Assembly: GCA_039000515.1 (NCBI GenBank)
Contig: JBCFYV010002255.1
Location: forward strand, 20,115,921 to 20,179,920
Length of the DNA stretch: 64,000 bases
Direction of reading: 5' to 3'
From: Timema cristinae
Lineage: Eukaryota > Arthropoda > Insecta > Phasmatodea > Timematidae
Part shown: piece by piece, positions 45,649 through 56,479 of the stretch
How positions within the stretch are numbered: the first letter of the stretch is position 1
How the letters are laid out: each line of letters begins with the position of its first letter
Notes under the pieces: generated by a model
The model's input: the letters and a program-made list of their open reading frames with translations, nothing else
The model's database searches: none
What the model was told of the DNA's origin: nothing
Translations under genes and position numbers: made by a program

Positions 45649-45689
45649 CTAGGGCACAGACAAAGAATTATTCTTTGTCTGTGCTCTAG
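45649..45689. repeat. 41 bp near-perfect hairpin
   Basis: Arms CTAGGGCACAGACAAAGAAT and ATTCTTTGTCTGTGCTCTAG pair at 19 of 20 positions around a single T. Lies 60 bp left of MITE-D copy 1. Confidence 0.85.
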
Positions 45690-45748
45690 GCCAATAAGAA
45701 CGTTGCAGCTCACTTTATTTTACGAGCTTTATTCTGTTTCTCTATTTA

Positions 45749-45971
45749 CAGTAGCCCCATAGCTTCTTTGGTGCTGAAAGACAGCTGATGGCTTTGAAAA
45801 GTTACCAGACCAAATTATGTATCCCTACGCCGAGCCATATACTCTTCAAAAACATGTGTTTAGCAGCTGTCACTTCTAATAAGTCAAAATTTAGGTATCA
45901 TACCTAAATGTTGACTGTCAAAAGTCAGCTGTGAGCTGTCAGTCAGCACCAAAGAAGCCATGGGGCTACTC
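45749..45971. mobile_element. MITE-D copy 1
   Basis: The left end CAGTAGCCCCATAGCTTCTT and the inverted right end GAGTAGCCCCATGGCTTCTT match over more than 30 bp (to TTTGGTGCTGA). It is flanked by TA (45747-45748 and 45972-45973). An inner palindrome surrounds TTTAGGTATCATACCTAAA. 223 bp, non-coding; the TA duplication fits Tc1/mariner-type mobilisation. Confidence 0.92.
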
Positions 45972-46094
45972 TAGCAGAGGTAATCCCTCATAACGGAATA
46001 AAAATAAGAAAGCAGGCATAAAGGGATGCGATATGTCTCACGATTTGACAATCAAGTCAATTATCTTTCAACGCATCTTACAAGCTTTCAGGGT

Positions 46095-46312
46095 GGGTGT
46101 TAATTACGCTGATATGATAAGAAGATGAGGAAGATGGGGTGAATATAATTTTGACTACGCTGATAAAGTGGAAAACCGGGGACTGGGGGTACAATCTAGG
46201 TAAAACCACCACCTGTATGCCCAGATAGGGATTTTAGACCCAATCTCCCATCAACCAACAAATAAGACAAGACGAGCTTGACCTTTAGTCCGCGTGCCCA
46301 CCGATGCAGGCC
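46095..46312 (-). repeat. SINE-B, diverged
   Basis: GTTAATTACGCTGATATG (tail side), AAAGTGGAAAACC, GATAGGGATTTTAGACCCAA (degraded box B), then ACCGATGCAGGCCCG (head). Confidence 0.6.
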
Positions 46313-46537
46313 CGTGATAGAACGTTGGAGTAATGTGACATTAAGATTCCTGTAAATATCGGGTGAGCTAGAGTGAATTTTATCAACGAAATTTGGTTTA
46401 CGATTGAGTCTCCCAATCAGTGTAAATGAACATACTTTAATCCTTTACCCCCTACCTCCTACCATTACCCTATTGATGGTTCTACCGTTACATGTACGAG
46501 TCTTAAATTTGTATATATAAATCCATAAAGACCTTTA

Positions 46538-46682
46538 ACGTTTCTACTTCAGTAGCGTGTTTGTCTACTGAGCTAAGGGTTCCGGGATCAAAACTTGGTA
46601 TGGCCCAAAAAAATGTATCATAGATGATAATGTGTGTCTGTTATGGATTTAATTTAGTTTTTAAGACGTGTGCTGGTAAAGT
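46538..46682 (+). repeat. SINE-C copy 6, shortened
   Basis: CTACTGAGCTAAGGGTTCCG and ATCAAAACTTGGTATGGCCC (head), then TGTGTCTGTTATGGATTTAA. The central TTTCCCCTTTCACAGTG part is missing. Confidence 0.65.
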
Positions 46683-47420
46683 CAAAAACGATTCCCAGAT
46701 ATCCATTTTAGACTCAATATTCAAGGCTAATTTCTATAAAAAAAATTCAAACTTTCTATCATTTGTCGTTAGTTAACTAGGCTTAAATTAATTTAGTTTA
46801 TTAAAATAAACATATATTATTAATGATCATGTAAAACAGTCTCACGAGACCAATTTTTAAGAAAATCGTTTAAGCTAGGTATTTTCTAAAAAGTTCTAAT
46901 TTTACAAAAATCAGTCTTCGGTAAGCTACTATTAAACGGTTTTTATTAGAAATACAAATATATACATATAATTATTTATAATGTAAAAACTTAACAGATA
47001 CCCATTATGAACCAAATCGATAAAGCCATTTTTAAAATATTCTAATTTTCAAAAACCAGTCATCAGTAAATTACACTTCAAACAAATTTCTCCTCCAGAA
47101 AAAAGTATACAGTTTTATTTGTCACATCCAACATTATCTAGATATCCATTTTAAACAAAATCGTTAGAACGATTTTCATAAAATCCATTTAATAGTGAAC
47201 TACCCTTAAAATAGAGCTAGGGTCAAAATCATAAAAACCTTCCCAAGTTATAGCCCTATGAAATATAAATATCAAGTTTGAACAAATCCATCTAACCGTT
47301 TTAAATCCGTGGCCAAAGAGAATGGTGAAATCCACTTTAATGGCGTTTCGGGTTCATATAAAACGTAGTGTTTCATCATAATCTCTAGATGGATTTTTTT
47401 TCTTCTTCACAATTTCAGTA
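46683..47420 (-). mobile_element. Pearl/Helentron-like composite element: array plus flank
   Basis: Left part: about four diverged units. ATATCCATTTTA-type words at 46699, 46998 and 47142 are 299 (2 x 149) and 144 bp apart. Right part: the inverse of the 17.8 kb flank (AATATAAATATCAAGTTTGA, TTTCATCATAATCTCTAG). Reading inverted, flank then array is the same order as at 17.8-18.2 kb. No coding capacity and no confirmed termini. Confidence 0.6.
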
Positions 47421-48369
47421 CTTCCTCTTGATATGAAGAGTAAAAACAAAAAAACGATCGATATCACCGTCGTTTAAAATTCACATCGTAGTAACTATAA
47501 ACTATTTTGATATATATATGGAAAAGTACACCTAAACATTAGTTATTAATTTAATATTTATGTATGAAACAAAAGTGTGCGTGGAAATAATTTTATTTAA
47601 AATAGTTTTTATATAAAAACTAACTATTATTAACAAGTGAGAGGATTTTTATCACCGGTCTTTATTTCATAATAAATATTAAGCCACACCTAAAAAAAAT
47701 ATGCTGTCAGATTTGAGATTGTATTTTATTGAAATATTTTGTGTTTCAGGCTTGAGCTGCATTAATATAAAAAGTTACAGAATTTTAGAGTGAATAAATA
47801 AATAAAACACATTTAAAATGTAAAACCATTCATTCTCCAATATAAAAACTACTAAACTTGCAAATTTACAAATCAGCTTTAAATGTAATGATGTTGCTGT
47901 TTATTCATAAAGTGCTTAGCAAAATTGTTTTGTTATTTATAGAAATTCATGAATTTTTTATTAAGTTATACAAAACCATTTAAGAATAAATCCATAAATA
48001 ATAAAATGGAAACTACGCGGTGTTAGTTCTATATATTCACTGAAATGTTTATGTAGCCAATAATAATTTATTTCTACCCATAAGAATTGTAAACTATAAT
48101 TATACACAAAATAGTTTAGATATTTATGCTGAATTAATATTGTAAAATGTATTATCTTAATGCACTTTAGTTTTTAAACAATTACTTTAATTTCTAAATT
48201 GATTTAAAAAAATGTAGTTACACTTGATACATTGTCTTTATTTGAAAGGAAAAATAGGATTTAGTGATTAAATCATATATTCACTTTAGAATAAAATATA
48301 GAGCTGTTAGAAATTAACTTCAATATAGATTGAGGCACAGACTATACATCGTGAACACCCTTATTTTGA
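47421..48369. other. AT-rich stretch, nothing recognised
   Basis: No frame, tRNA-like box or known repeat found in about 950 bp. Confidence 0.5.
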
Positions 48370-48782
48370 TTCATTTGTGACGACTGTCGACTCAACACAC
48401 TCTACCCTGAATGGTAGCAATCTTTCATTTATGAATTACACCGTGGCATATTGCACGTCTGGACTACATCAACCTGTAGCTCAGTTTGTGAGAAGATTAG
48501 CCACTACTAATGTACCGTTACCCAGGATACGCTCGAATGTACTAATCGTACATCCTTTCCGTGGAGGCTCTTTCCATGTCCTTAAAGAGATGATGGTGAT
48601 GATGGTGTGATAGAGAGTATGGTAACACTTAAACCAAACAAACATGAGCCTAAATAAACAAAGCCCGCTGACCATTGTGATAATTCTTCTATCGGGAAAA
48701 ATACCCAAGGTACCAGCCGGAAATTAAAACCGGGACCCCTAGACTTGTAGCCAAGTGCACTGAACACTACACCACGGGGCCA
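48370..48782 (-). repeat. tRNA-derived SINE-like element, single copy
   Basis: Inverted, 48700-48781 reads CCCCGTGGTGTAGTGTTCAG (box A-like), TTGGCTACAAGTCTAGGG, then a degraded box B (CCCGGTTTTAATTTCCGG). The body to the left includes a GATGATGGTGATGATGG run. The head resembles that of SINE-D; the body does not. Left border uncertain. Confidence 0.5.
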
Positions 48783-48977
48783 GTATTGTTAGAAGTTTGT
48801 GAGAGGAAATGTTTGGAAGTTAGAATTATGGATGTTTTCCTTATTCCAAACAAGTACATGAAATTCATGAAATGTTCATGTTTTCTATACGATGCGCACT
48901 GTAAGGCTGTTAATGCAATAAGTCTGGTCAGGGGTGGGGGAACGATGACACAATAGATATTGAATGTAAGAATGTAA

Positions 48978-49178
48978 TTATATAAGCCTATTTATAAAAC
49001 TGTCAATAATGGCCATTCGTGGTGTAATAATAATAATCATAACAATAGGGTAATTAATCTTGCAATTGGTTTGCCGCAGCTTTCTCCACTTTTGACTATC
49101 CTGGACCAAATTTGTTGCATCTTTGAACTTTCTTCTGTCATCATCGTCCGCTGATTCATATACTCCCAAGTCTCGCAT
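48978..49178 (-). pseudogene. Possible LINE C-terminal scrap
   Basis: A 66-codon frame contains RRKFKDATNLVQDSQKWRKL, which faintly resembles the AxDRxxWR motif near the C-terminus of LINE reverse transcriptases. There is no supporting domain upstream, so this may be chance. Confidence 0.2.
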
Positions 49179-49239
49179 GGTTTTCCAGTGACGAGGATGT
49201 TAGAGCTTTAGTCTTGGCAAGGCGTCCAGAGGTTTTATT

Positions 49240-49362
49240 TTTACTAAATATTTTCTCCATCTCCCTACAATGAAATGTGGTCACACTACCTTTAAATTCT
49301 CTCTTCACCACTGGAGTAAATATACGGATATCACGGAGTACGGGTAGTAAGACGCGGGGCAC
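49240..49362 (+). repeat. SINE-B 3' half, diverged
   Basis: TTCTCCATCTCCCTACAATG, then the tail word GGGTAGTAAGACGCGGGGC. Confidence 0.6.
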
Positions 49363-49968
49363 GGATCATGGTTTAGAATTATTAGTATTCTTGATACGCA
49401 TTTAATTGGGGTACACACACGAATAACAAGTCAAAAAGCTTCAGTTACGACTCAAACAACTAGGTCTTTAATAAAGTTCACTTTTGACCTCTTCTTTGAA
49501 CTAAGAAATAGAAATAGTTGTCTACGAAGGATGAAAATAAAAACCTAACTCTAGATGGTTCAATTTACAAGACTGCCATCCATGTCTTGAAGCTGAAAAC
49601 TAACGACCTCATCCCATTGTCAACACCAAAATAAAGGTCTTCGGTAGAAAAAAAAAGAGATGTGACAAATGAGTATATTGTCCCTCTACCATCAGATGCG
49701 ACTTTTTTTTCTTTTACTGGTTAATCTCAACACAAGAGTTATTAATGACTTACAATTCATTTAAGGAGAAGGAATGAGGAAAGATACAGTAAAAATCATA
49801 GGGGAAGCCACTCCAGTGAAACTTTCAACAACTTCTTGCCAAGAGCGATCAAGTACACTGCGATTCTTGAAGAATGCTTATCGTTCAGCCTCTGACATGG
49901 TTCTCAACCGGTGTAAAAGTGGTATAAGACACGATCTCTGTCCACGAAGTCAGAGTTTTTTTGTTTAA

Positions 49969-50211
49969 ACACAGCGTCTCACTACCTGTTCAGGTTATAC
50001 GTATATGTATTTATTACTCTAATGTAATAGAGATGAGAAAGGTTGAATTTAGAAGAAGTGTATCCTAAATTTGCGTGAAGGGAGAGTGGAAAACCATTTA
50101 GGAAAACAAAACACCCTCATTACACCCAGCCGGGATTAAAGCCCTATCTCCCCATCATCGGCAGTTCAGTTTAATGCCAGAGTGGCGCCTTAGACCGTTC
50201 GAGCATCAAAT
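49969..50211 (-). repeat. SINE-B2, full length
   Basis: Tail ACAGCGTCTCACTACCTGTT, body TTTGCGTGAAGGGAGAGTGG, inverted degraded box B (GCCGGGATTAAAGCCCTATC) and head GCGCCTTAGACCGTTCGAGC. Confidence 0.82.
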
Positions 50212-50469
50212 CGTGTTAAATAAATGTTTAAACCCTGGCCGAAAGGGATGGGGGTGGGGTTCACATGTGAGTTTCCCTGCGGTTTACATATCCTTTATCC
50301 TTGCCAGTGCGGTTGCACTCCACTATCCTCATCCTAACTCCTTAGATTAAGTTTTTAATAACCCTGGCGTAAAAATAAAAACAACACCTAAATATAGCTT
50401 ATACCTCTCGGTTATGAAAGGGGTGAAAAAAAACCTTCCCGCTTTTCATTACCGCCCCTCCCAGTTGAC

Positions 50470-50640
50470 AAGTAGTTAGAGTGGTCGAACACAAGTCTAT
50501 GGGTTCTGGTTCGATACTGGGTGGTTCTGACGAAGAAATTTGTTATTTACATACGGGTATGTCCTGCCATTCAATCAGAAGATGCTTAGGCTCTGAGAGA
50601 GAGGGTGTGTAGTGTTAGAGGTACTGTCCTGGATTAAATT
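50470..50640 (+). repeat. tRNA-like SINE head, single copy
   Basis: TAGTTAGAGTGGTCGAACAC (box A region) and TCTGGTTCGATACTGGG (box B) are correctly spaced for a tRNA-derived promoter. The body is not shared with other families here. Confidence 0.45.
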
Positions 50641-50841
50641 GAGTTTGCAAGTCATGTGATGACATCATAGCTACCAACAGTTCAAGAGAAAAATTAGTAA
50701 ATATATTCTCAAAAAATAGTAAAAATTCGTTAAAATACCAAATTAAACTTAAATGTATGGGCCTTATTTCTATTTATTTTTACTATTCGAGCTTCAATAG
50801 AATCTTTACTATTTAAAAAAAAATTTTTTCCCGCTTACTCA

Positions 50842-51279
50842 CTAAATCGCATCAAGAACTCCAAATTTCATTGCCACCCTTACAAAAGTGCGCCAACTAT
50901 CCCTATCTTGAGCTAACAATAAACAGACCACCCATTACAATCTATTTTGAGCTGGTTACATTATTTCCATCTCATTACATCCTATATCTACAAGGTCCAT
51001 TCAAATATTAACCTTACATCTGCATCTAGGTCTTCCCAATGGTATCATCCCATTGGGTTTACCATTCAATACCCTGAAACAGGTTCTAGAATATTCCATT
51101 CACACTGCATGCCTACCGTAATATACGAGATTTGATTACCCTAACAAAGTCTTGTGATGAGCACAGGGTATGTAAGACACCGTTGTGTAACATCCTCCAC
51201 TCCCAAGTAAATTCATCTCGTTTTGGACCAACTATCTTCCTGAGAACATTGTTTTCAAACACCCTAAATTTATTTTCGT
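50842..51279 (-). pseudogene. LINE reverse-transcriptase C-terminal fragment 1
   Basis: Minus-strand remains of the C-terminal part of a non-LTR retrotransposon polyprotein, downstream of the reverse-transcriptase palm. In order: FRVFENNVLRKIVGPKRDE, WRMLHNGVL, DFVRVIKSRILR, a stop where relatives have the WAGHV block, GKPNG and PLGRPRCRCKVNI, MDLVDIGC, and finally AQDRDSWRTFVRVAMKFGVL before a TAG at 50842-50844. The LR.I.GP, GRPR and AQDR..WR..V..AMN words are typical of this LINE group. At least four in-frame stops and a few frame changes show it is dead. No poly(A) tail or target duplication can be fixed. Confidence 0.8.
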
Positions 51280-51401
51280 CTTAAAGTAAGAAATCAAGTT
51301 TCACAACCGTTACCTATAGTACATAAATATTTTATGATTAAATAACAGTATGTTGCTTCCACGAACCACAAACATATAGTTCTTTGTTCTTACCCTACAT
51401 A

Positions 51402-51636
51402 CAGTAGCTCCATGGCTTCTTTGGTGCTGACTGACAGTTCACAGCTGACTTCTAAGAGTCAACATTTAGGTATATACCTAAATTTTGACTGTCAGAAGTG
51501 ACAGCAGCTAAACACATGTTTTTGCAGATCATATGGTCCGGCGTAGGGATACATAATTTGGTCTGGTAACTTTTCAAAGCCGTCAGCTGTCCGCTGTGAG
51601 ATGTCAGTCAGCACCAAAGAAGTCGTGGGGCTACTG
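51402..51636. mobile_element. MITE-D copy 2
   Basis: The left end CAGTAGCTCCATGGCTTCTT and the inverted right end CAGTAGCCCCACGACTTCTT match to about 35 bp (through TGGTGCTGACTGACA). TA flanks at 51400-51401 and 51637-51638. The inner palindrome surrounds TTTAGGTATATACCTAAA. 235 bp; inserted in the opposite orientation to the other two copies. Confidence 0.94.
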
Positions 51637-51642
51637 TAGTTT

Positions 51643-53085
51643 GGATTGCCAAGGCTGCAAATCTTATAGTTAAAACGGGAAGAGACTTCTTTTAACAATT
51701 GTTCCTGGAGTCCTAACTAACCAATTTCAACCATTTTTATTTTAAAATAAGACCTATAAAACCAAGTGGGTAAAAAAAGGAAAGATATATTAAAAAAGGG
51801 TGTGGGAAGGTTTAAAAAAATAATTCTTTTGACAGAAATGTCTCTGGTTTATGACAAATTAAAGTTTTAAGATGTAAATTTTCATAAAAATCACAAAAAG
51901 TTTTATCTTACACTGCGATAACTAAAAAACTGTGAATTGTACATACAAGAAGACTAACTCAGTCTATTTTATGCTTAGGTATCAACTCGTAACTTTTATA
52001 TATTTATATATAAGCCTACTTTTGATACTAAACAGTTTTATGAACAATCATATAATCATCAAAAGATACCATAACAATCGTAAAAGTGGTTATATTTTCG
52101 TAAATATTACGGAAAATACGGGAGATTTGTAAGCTTTGCGATAAAATCAATGTTGTTAGAAGTTGCACGTTAAGTAAGATTTAAAAAAAAATCTCCACTG
52201 CAGTCGCCTTTTAACGTCAAATACACGTGTAACAAGTTATTTTTGTTTTGTTTTACAAAGAAACAATATCAATGTTTGTTTCATTTCTGTGTGGGTCTTT
52301 GATGGAAAGTGGCCATTATAACTCCCATACATCAAACGACTCAATATTTTCCTTGAGGCCGAGAAGCTCACATATATATATTTTTCTCTTTATGGAAAAA
52401 GAAGGAGTAAAAGGCAATAACTAAGGAAAGAGCTTTGTTGAACAACTCCTTGTAAGGCGTGTTTCCTCTTGTAAACTCAATAGAAAAAAAAAGCAACCAA
52501 AAAGGTTTTCAGAACAAAATCTTATTCTTATGTATAAGTTATTTTGAATATAAGCTTTCAGGATGCTCGGAGTAATATTTTAAGTACATCTGCGTTTGCC
52601 TGGTAGAGAATTAAGAAGGTAAATTTACAAACGGTGGTTATTTGTAACTGGGATATCTAGATTTAATGCTAACGGTTTAGTCCCAAATGCATTAGTCTCA
52701 ATAAATCGAGTCTCGGAAATTTTAGGTTCCGTTAAATCCGAGACAAATAAAAAAAAATAATTGAAATATAGTTGCGTGTTGTGACATGTAAGGAGGGGAA
52801 TCGGTTGATAGTGGGTTTACGAGAATGTATTCCTCTTCCTACACATTTGGGTGTCTGATAATATAGCAGTAAGATACTACTTTATTATCTTTAACGTATT
52901 GACACCCTGTATCGATTGTGTTCGCTTTATTTACAGAGACCGTTCCTATTGCACATTCCTCATTGCGTTGGAAGTCAGGAGGTGCACGAGTGAGGGTAGA
53001 GACTAGAAAGTCAAATAGCCTTTCTCTTTCTGTTATGACTTATGAGACACGCTTTGGCACCACAATAAATCCAAAACTTTGATTC
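51643..53085. other. Gene-free stretch
   Basis: AT-rich. No gene or repeat family recognised. A 66-codon frame at 51932-52132 has no motif. Confidence 0.5.
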
Positions 53086-53325
53086 TACCGCTATTTAAAC
53101 CGCTTTAGGATCCACGTGGTGGGTAGGCTAAGGAGCATGGTTGCCAAATAGTGGGAGTTTGCGCATTACTACTATTCAAGCATACTCAGTGACTGCCAAG
53201 AAATCTGGCAACGTGCATCGGTTGCTATGACAACTACCTTTCACGGATTGGTCGAGCATGTGACGAGCCGCCACTCCCATACCGGCTGCGCTGACCTCAA
53301 TACTAAGGCAGTTTAAAACGCAGTA
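53086..53325. mobile_element. MITE-E copy 2
   Basis: The left end TACCGCTATTTAAACCGCTT and the inverted right end TACTGCGTTTTAAACTGCCT match. The interior GTGGTGGGTAGGCTAAGGAG and TCAAGCATACTCAGTGACTG is shared with the copy at 22.2 kb. TA follows at 53326-53327; the left flank is mutated. Confidence 0.82.
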
Positions 53326-53367
53326 TATTTATCCCACAACATTTCAATGCTGTCAGAATACATACCT

Positions 53368-53649
53368 ACGCTATGACACTAGGAACTCAAAAGTTTATTG
53401 CCGCACTTCAACACATTCCATGTATTTCAGGTCCATTCTAATGATACCCTCCCATCTACATCCATGTATTCCACCTGGCTCTCTTCCCAATGGGTTTGCC
53501 AGTCAGTACCTTGAACACGGTTCTAGATTCTCCCAATCACGCTGCATGTCCTGCCCGCCGTAATTTACGAGACTTGTTTATCCAAACAATGTCTTTTGAT
53601 GAGTACAGGATATGCAACACATCATTATGTAGCCTAATTCAATCTCCAG
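53368..53649 (-). pseudogene. LINE reverse-transcriptase C-terminal fragment 2
   Basis: The same LINE region as at 50.8-51.3 kb and the same strand. NDVLHILYSSKDIVWINKSR, KLRRAGHAA, then a stop, then GKPIGKRA, with the rest in broken frames. It keeps the RAGH block that fragment 1 lost and lacks the FENNVLRK part. MITE-E copy 2 lies 43 bp beyond its 3' end. Confidence 0.7.
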
Positions 53650-53846
53650 TTTAAATGTGCGTGTTTCTTATCTTAACAAAATATATTTGTTCAGTTATTA
53701 GTTTTTTATAACACAGTCTCTCACGAGGTGATAGATACATCATCTAGTACAGACTTGTCAAAGTCGTTCGCCTATAAGGGCCCCATTAAACATTGAAAAT
53801 AATGAGGGGCCACATTTCATAAAGTTCAACATTGTCACCATCTTAA

Positions 53847-54356
53847 GGCGATTGGACGTATTCATTTGGCGTGGAAATGCAGAGCCGTGTGAACAAACGG
53901 CTATCTTAAAGAATTTTTATTGTTTTGCCATTTTCTTTTCGGAAACAGTAGGTTAAAGAATAGAACCATATTGATTAATTTGTACTTTTTATCTACACAC
54001 ATCTCCTCTATAATTTTAACAGTGATCAAATATCGATAAAATTTACATTTTTCAATAGAAAACTGCTGGCTTCATAACAAAAAATAAGATAATGTAACAA
54101 TTAATAAACACCGATACATTATCTTGAGGGGGTGTTGAAAATATTACTATAAGAATTTCTCTCGTTCTCGAGAAAACTTATATTTCCGCAATACCTGTCT
54201 GGTAGCTAGCGTCATCTACGGTTTCTGTGATCCATCTGTTCTTGTTGGTGCGGAAGGATACTTTGTTCGACTGTGAAGCCACCACGTCTTTCACCCTCCC
54301 GCCCATCATCCCACAAAAAATAGGTTTTAGACTTGCACTGGACAGGGCCAAGGACC
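53847..54356. mobile_element. TTAA-flanked non-autonomous element, family 1, copy 2
   Basis: TTAA at 53843-53846 and 54357-54360. Ends GGCGATTGGACG and, inverted, GGTCCTTGGCCCTG. It is inverted relative to copy 1. Shared interior words include ATTTGGCGTGGAAATGCAGA and AGTATCCTTCCGC (inverted here), over about 510 bp. The frames at 54178-54409 are by-products. Confidence 0.85.
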
Positions 54357-54362
54357 TTAAGT

Positions 54363-54943
54363 GGAAACATCTCAATTTTAAATTACTTATTATGACAAAA
54401 AAAAATTAATATTACATAATCATTTACAACTTAGTCCTATATTTCTTTCAACACAAAATTCGAAACCTTAAGTTTGCAGCAAGGGTGTGTGTGTCTTTAG
54501 TGCTGTTGTTGATGTCACGCTAAAAAGTGTGACAAAAGTGACCGCTCAGGAATTTTGTTCCTTTCCATGAGCTAAAGCACATTTATATGCTGCCAAATAT
54601 TGCACATATTTTGGACGCTAATTTAATAATTTTTGGAAAAAGATATTTGGTGAATAAAGAGTCAAATTCACTACACTAATTTCACATACTAGATTTACCC
54701 GAATAATGACCAATTTCCAAGTGTCGTGTTCTCGATTGGTGTATTCCTACAACGTATATAAAAATACGCATTTAAGTTCGTTCATCCAAAGTCCGTAGGT
54801 TGCAAATAATAATGGATCGGGCCAATAATTTAAACGTGCATGCCCACGGCTCAGGCTTGGGCGGTAAAAATATAACTAAATTAAGAAAAGAGCTATAGAC
54901 ATTTTTATAAATATTGAATTATTTTATTTTAGCACTAGGTTTA
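54363..54943. other. Gene-free stretch
   Basis: AT-rich; no gene or repeat recognised. Confidence 0.5.
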
Positions 54944-55058
54944 GCTTTAGGTTTGGTACTAACCCAATTTCGAAAAAGGGGCGAAGAGGGAAGGCTCACC
55001 CTAAGCTATACCTGCCAGTAAATATTTTCTCCGCAAACAAGCACACCCGATTTGTGCA
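54944..55058 (+). repeat. Dispersed 115 bp repeat, copy 1
   Basis: From GCTTTAGGTTTGG through AATTTCGAAAAAGGGG and GGCTCACCCTAA to CAAGCACACCCGATTTGTGC. Nearly identical to 57100-57212 in the same orientation; flanks unrelated. Class unknown. Confidence 0.85.
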
Positions 55059-55099
55059 ATGACATTTACTCCTGATTATGAAACATAAGGGAGAAATTT

Positions 55100-55175
55100 G
55101 GCTGGGTTCAAATCCCAGTCAGGTGTTCTGAGAGGTTAGTTTTAAAATTTTAGGTTTTCACTGCTTTTTATTCTA
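55100..55175 (+). repeat. SINE-B head fragment
   Basis: Box B GGCTGGGTTCAAATCCCAG followed by TCAGGTGTTCTGAGAGG; the rest is eroded. Confidence 0.5.
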
Positions 55176-55317
55176 GCTTTTCTTGAGACGAATGATGGTT
55201 CAAATCCATTCAAATATTCTCGTCATCTTTGCCCCATTAAGTTAATTCGCCAATAAGCATGAGCTACTGTAGTAAAATGTATATCCCGACTTTATTTTAA
55301 TCTGTACTTTTTTTTGT

Positions 55318-55562
55318 TACCGCGTCCTACTACCAATTCGGGTTGTAAACGTATGTGTTAATTATGCTAATGTGTAGGGATGAAAGGGAAGGTTGAATTT
55401 AGAGGAACTGTACCGGAATTAATTTGAAGAAAAGTGGAAAACTCTTTAGGGGAAAAAAAACGCTCAGTAAACGTGACCTAAATCCGAACCCCAATGTCCT
55501 CGTTATCAGTAGTCAATATATTGCTAGAGTGACACTTTAGACTATGTGACCACCAAAGCGCG
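55318..55562 (-). repeat. SINE-B2, full length
   Basis: Tail TACCGCGTCCTACTACCAAT, body GGGAAGGTTGAATTTAGAGG, head GACTATGTGACCACCAAAGC at the right; box B is mutated (AATCCGAACCCC). Confidence 0.82.
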
Positions 55563-55799
55563 TTAAACATTATTAAAATTATAATTGGTTCTACTTCATT
55601 TTGTAACAAAAAATAAACAGGAATATTATTTAAACGCTTTTCAAACGTAGACACGTTTAAATGTAAGACGTTTTCTCGAGATTAAACTCTTCAAAAGTTC
55701 ACATTAATCATACGATAAAATAAAGTCCATAAAAATGTAAAGTATCCGAAAAATCGATTATTTTTTACATTAAATACTGGTAAGAGAAGGGATATTAAG

Positions 55800-56190
55800 T
55801 GACATGGGGGAGAACGCCAAGCAGAGTTTATCCAAGGATTTATTTCTTCCCCTGCGGGACTCGGAAAAGAGAGATGGCGGGGTGAGGGGGAGGGGATAAC
55901 TCGGGAAAATCCATAATTATAACAAAGTACCCGCACGTGACCAGTATGAGAAAGCATTGGCCCGCTGGGTCGACAACCACACAAGTACTGATGACCCGCC
56001 ATAACTCTACAATTAAAGTGACAAATATCAAGCCCAGGCCACTGGGAATCGAACGGGGAGTCGATTACACACTAGAGGGAAGAAAAAGAAGGCAACATAA
56101 GAGACCCATACGCGGCGGACGCGATGTCTAAGACGTTAGACTCTCAACGTTTACTTTTCCAGCCGATAGAGAATCCGCCGGATTCCAGTG
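55800..56190 (-). repeat. Possible tRNA-derived element
   Basis: Inverted, CCCCGTTCGATTCCC (56045-56059) is a good box B, but no clean box A lies at the right distance. A second tRNA-like stretch (TCTAAGACGTTAGACTC) lies at 56127-56143 on the plus strand. Overlapping frames of 60-100 codons have no motif. Confidence 0.3.
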
Positions 56191-56234
56191 GGGCTTATTA
56201 GAGAGTCAACAACTTCTATATGTGTGATTTAGAC

Positions 56235-56345
56235 TATTCTCCACTGGGGTTTGAATCCTGGTCGGGTTTGGTAGATTTTTGTTATTATTTTATTTTTCCT
56301 GGGGAGTTTTACCACCTCTCTCTAATGTAATGAGGTTACATATTC
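56235..56345 (+). repeat. SINE-B fragment, diverged
   Basis: Box B-like GGGTTTGAATCCTGG, then TCGGGTTTGG and CCACCTCTCTCTAATG. Confidence 0.45.
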
Positions 56346-56427
56346 ATAATTTCAAGACCAACATGTATCACAAATACCATAAATTATCTATATGAGAAAG
56401 TAAACGTAGTTTGGTAGTACAGTATTA

Positions 56428-56432
56428 TAATA

Positions 56433-56471
<39 letters not shown>
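56428..56471. repeat. (AAT)n microsatellite beside a SINE-A tail
   Basis: Imperfect AAT/TAA tract 10 bp before the inverted SINE-A tail. Confidence 0.92.
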
Positions 56472-56475
<4 letters not shown>

Positions 56476-56479
56476 TTAT

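Noticed and set aside
50227..50400. Possible extra SINE after the SINE-B2 at 49969
   Set aside because: CCTTGCCAGTGCGG and CTCCACTATCC look SINE-like, but no box A/B pair or shared body was found.
54126..54356. Polypurine tract plus LTR start (GAGGGGGTGTTGAAAATATTA)
   Set aside because: Both copies of this sequence sit inside a repeat bounded by inverted GGCG ends and TTAA duplications, so a DNA element explains it better than an LTR.
54178..54409. Overlapping 60-65 codon frames
   Set aside because: Fall in the TTAA-flanked element; although the element is shared with 39.9-40.4 kb, the second copy has a stop and shifts, and no domain is recognisable.
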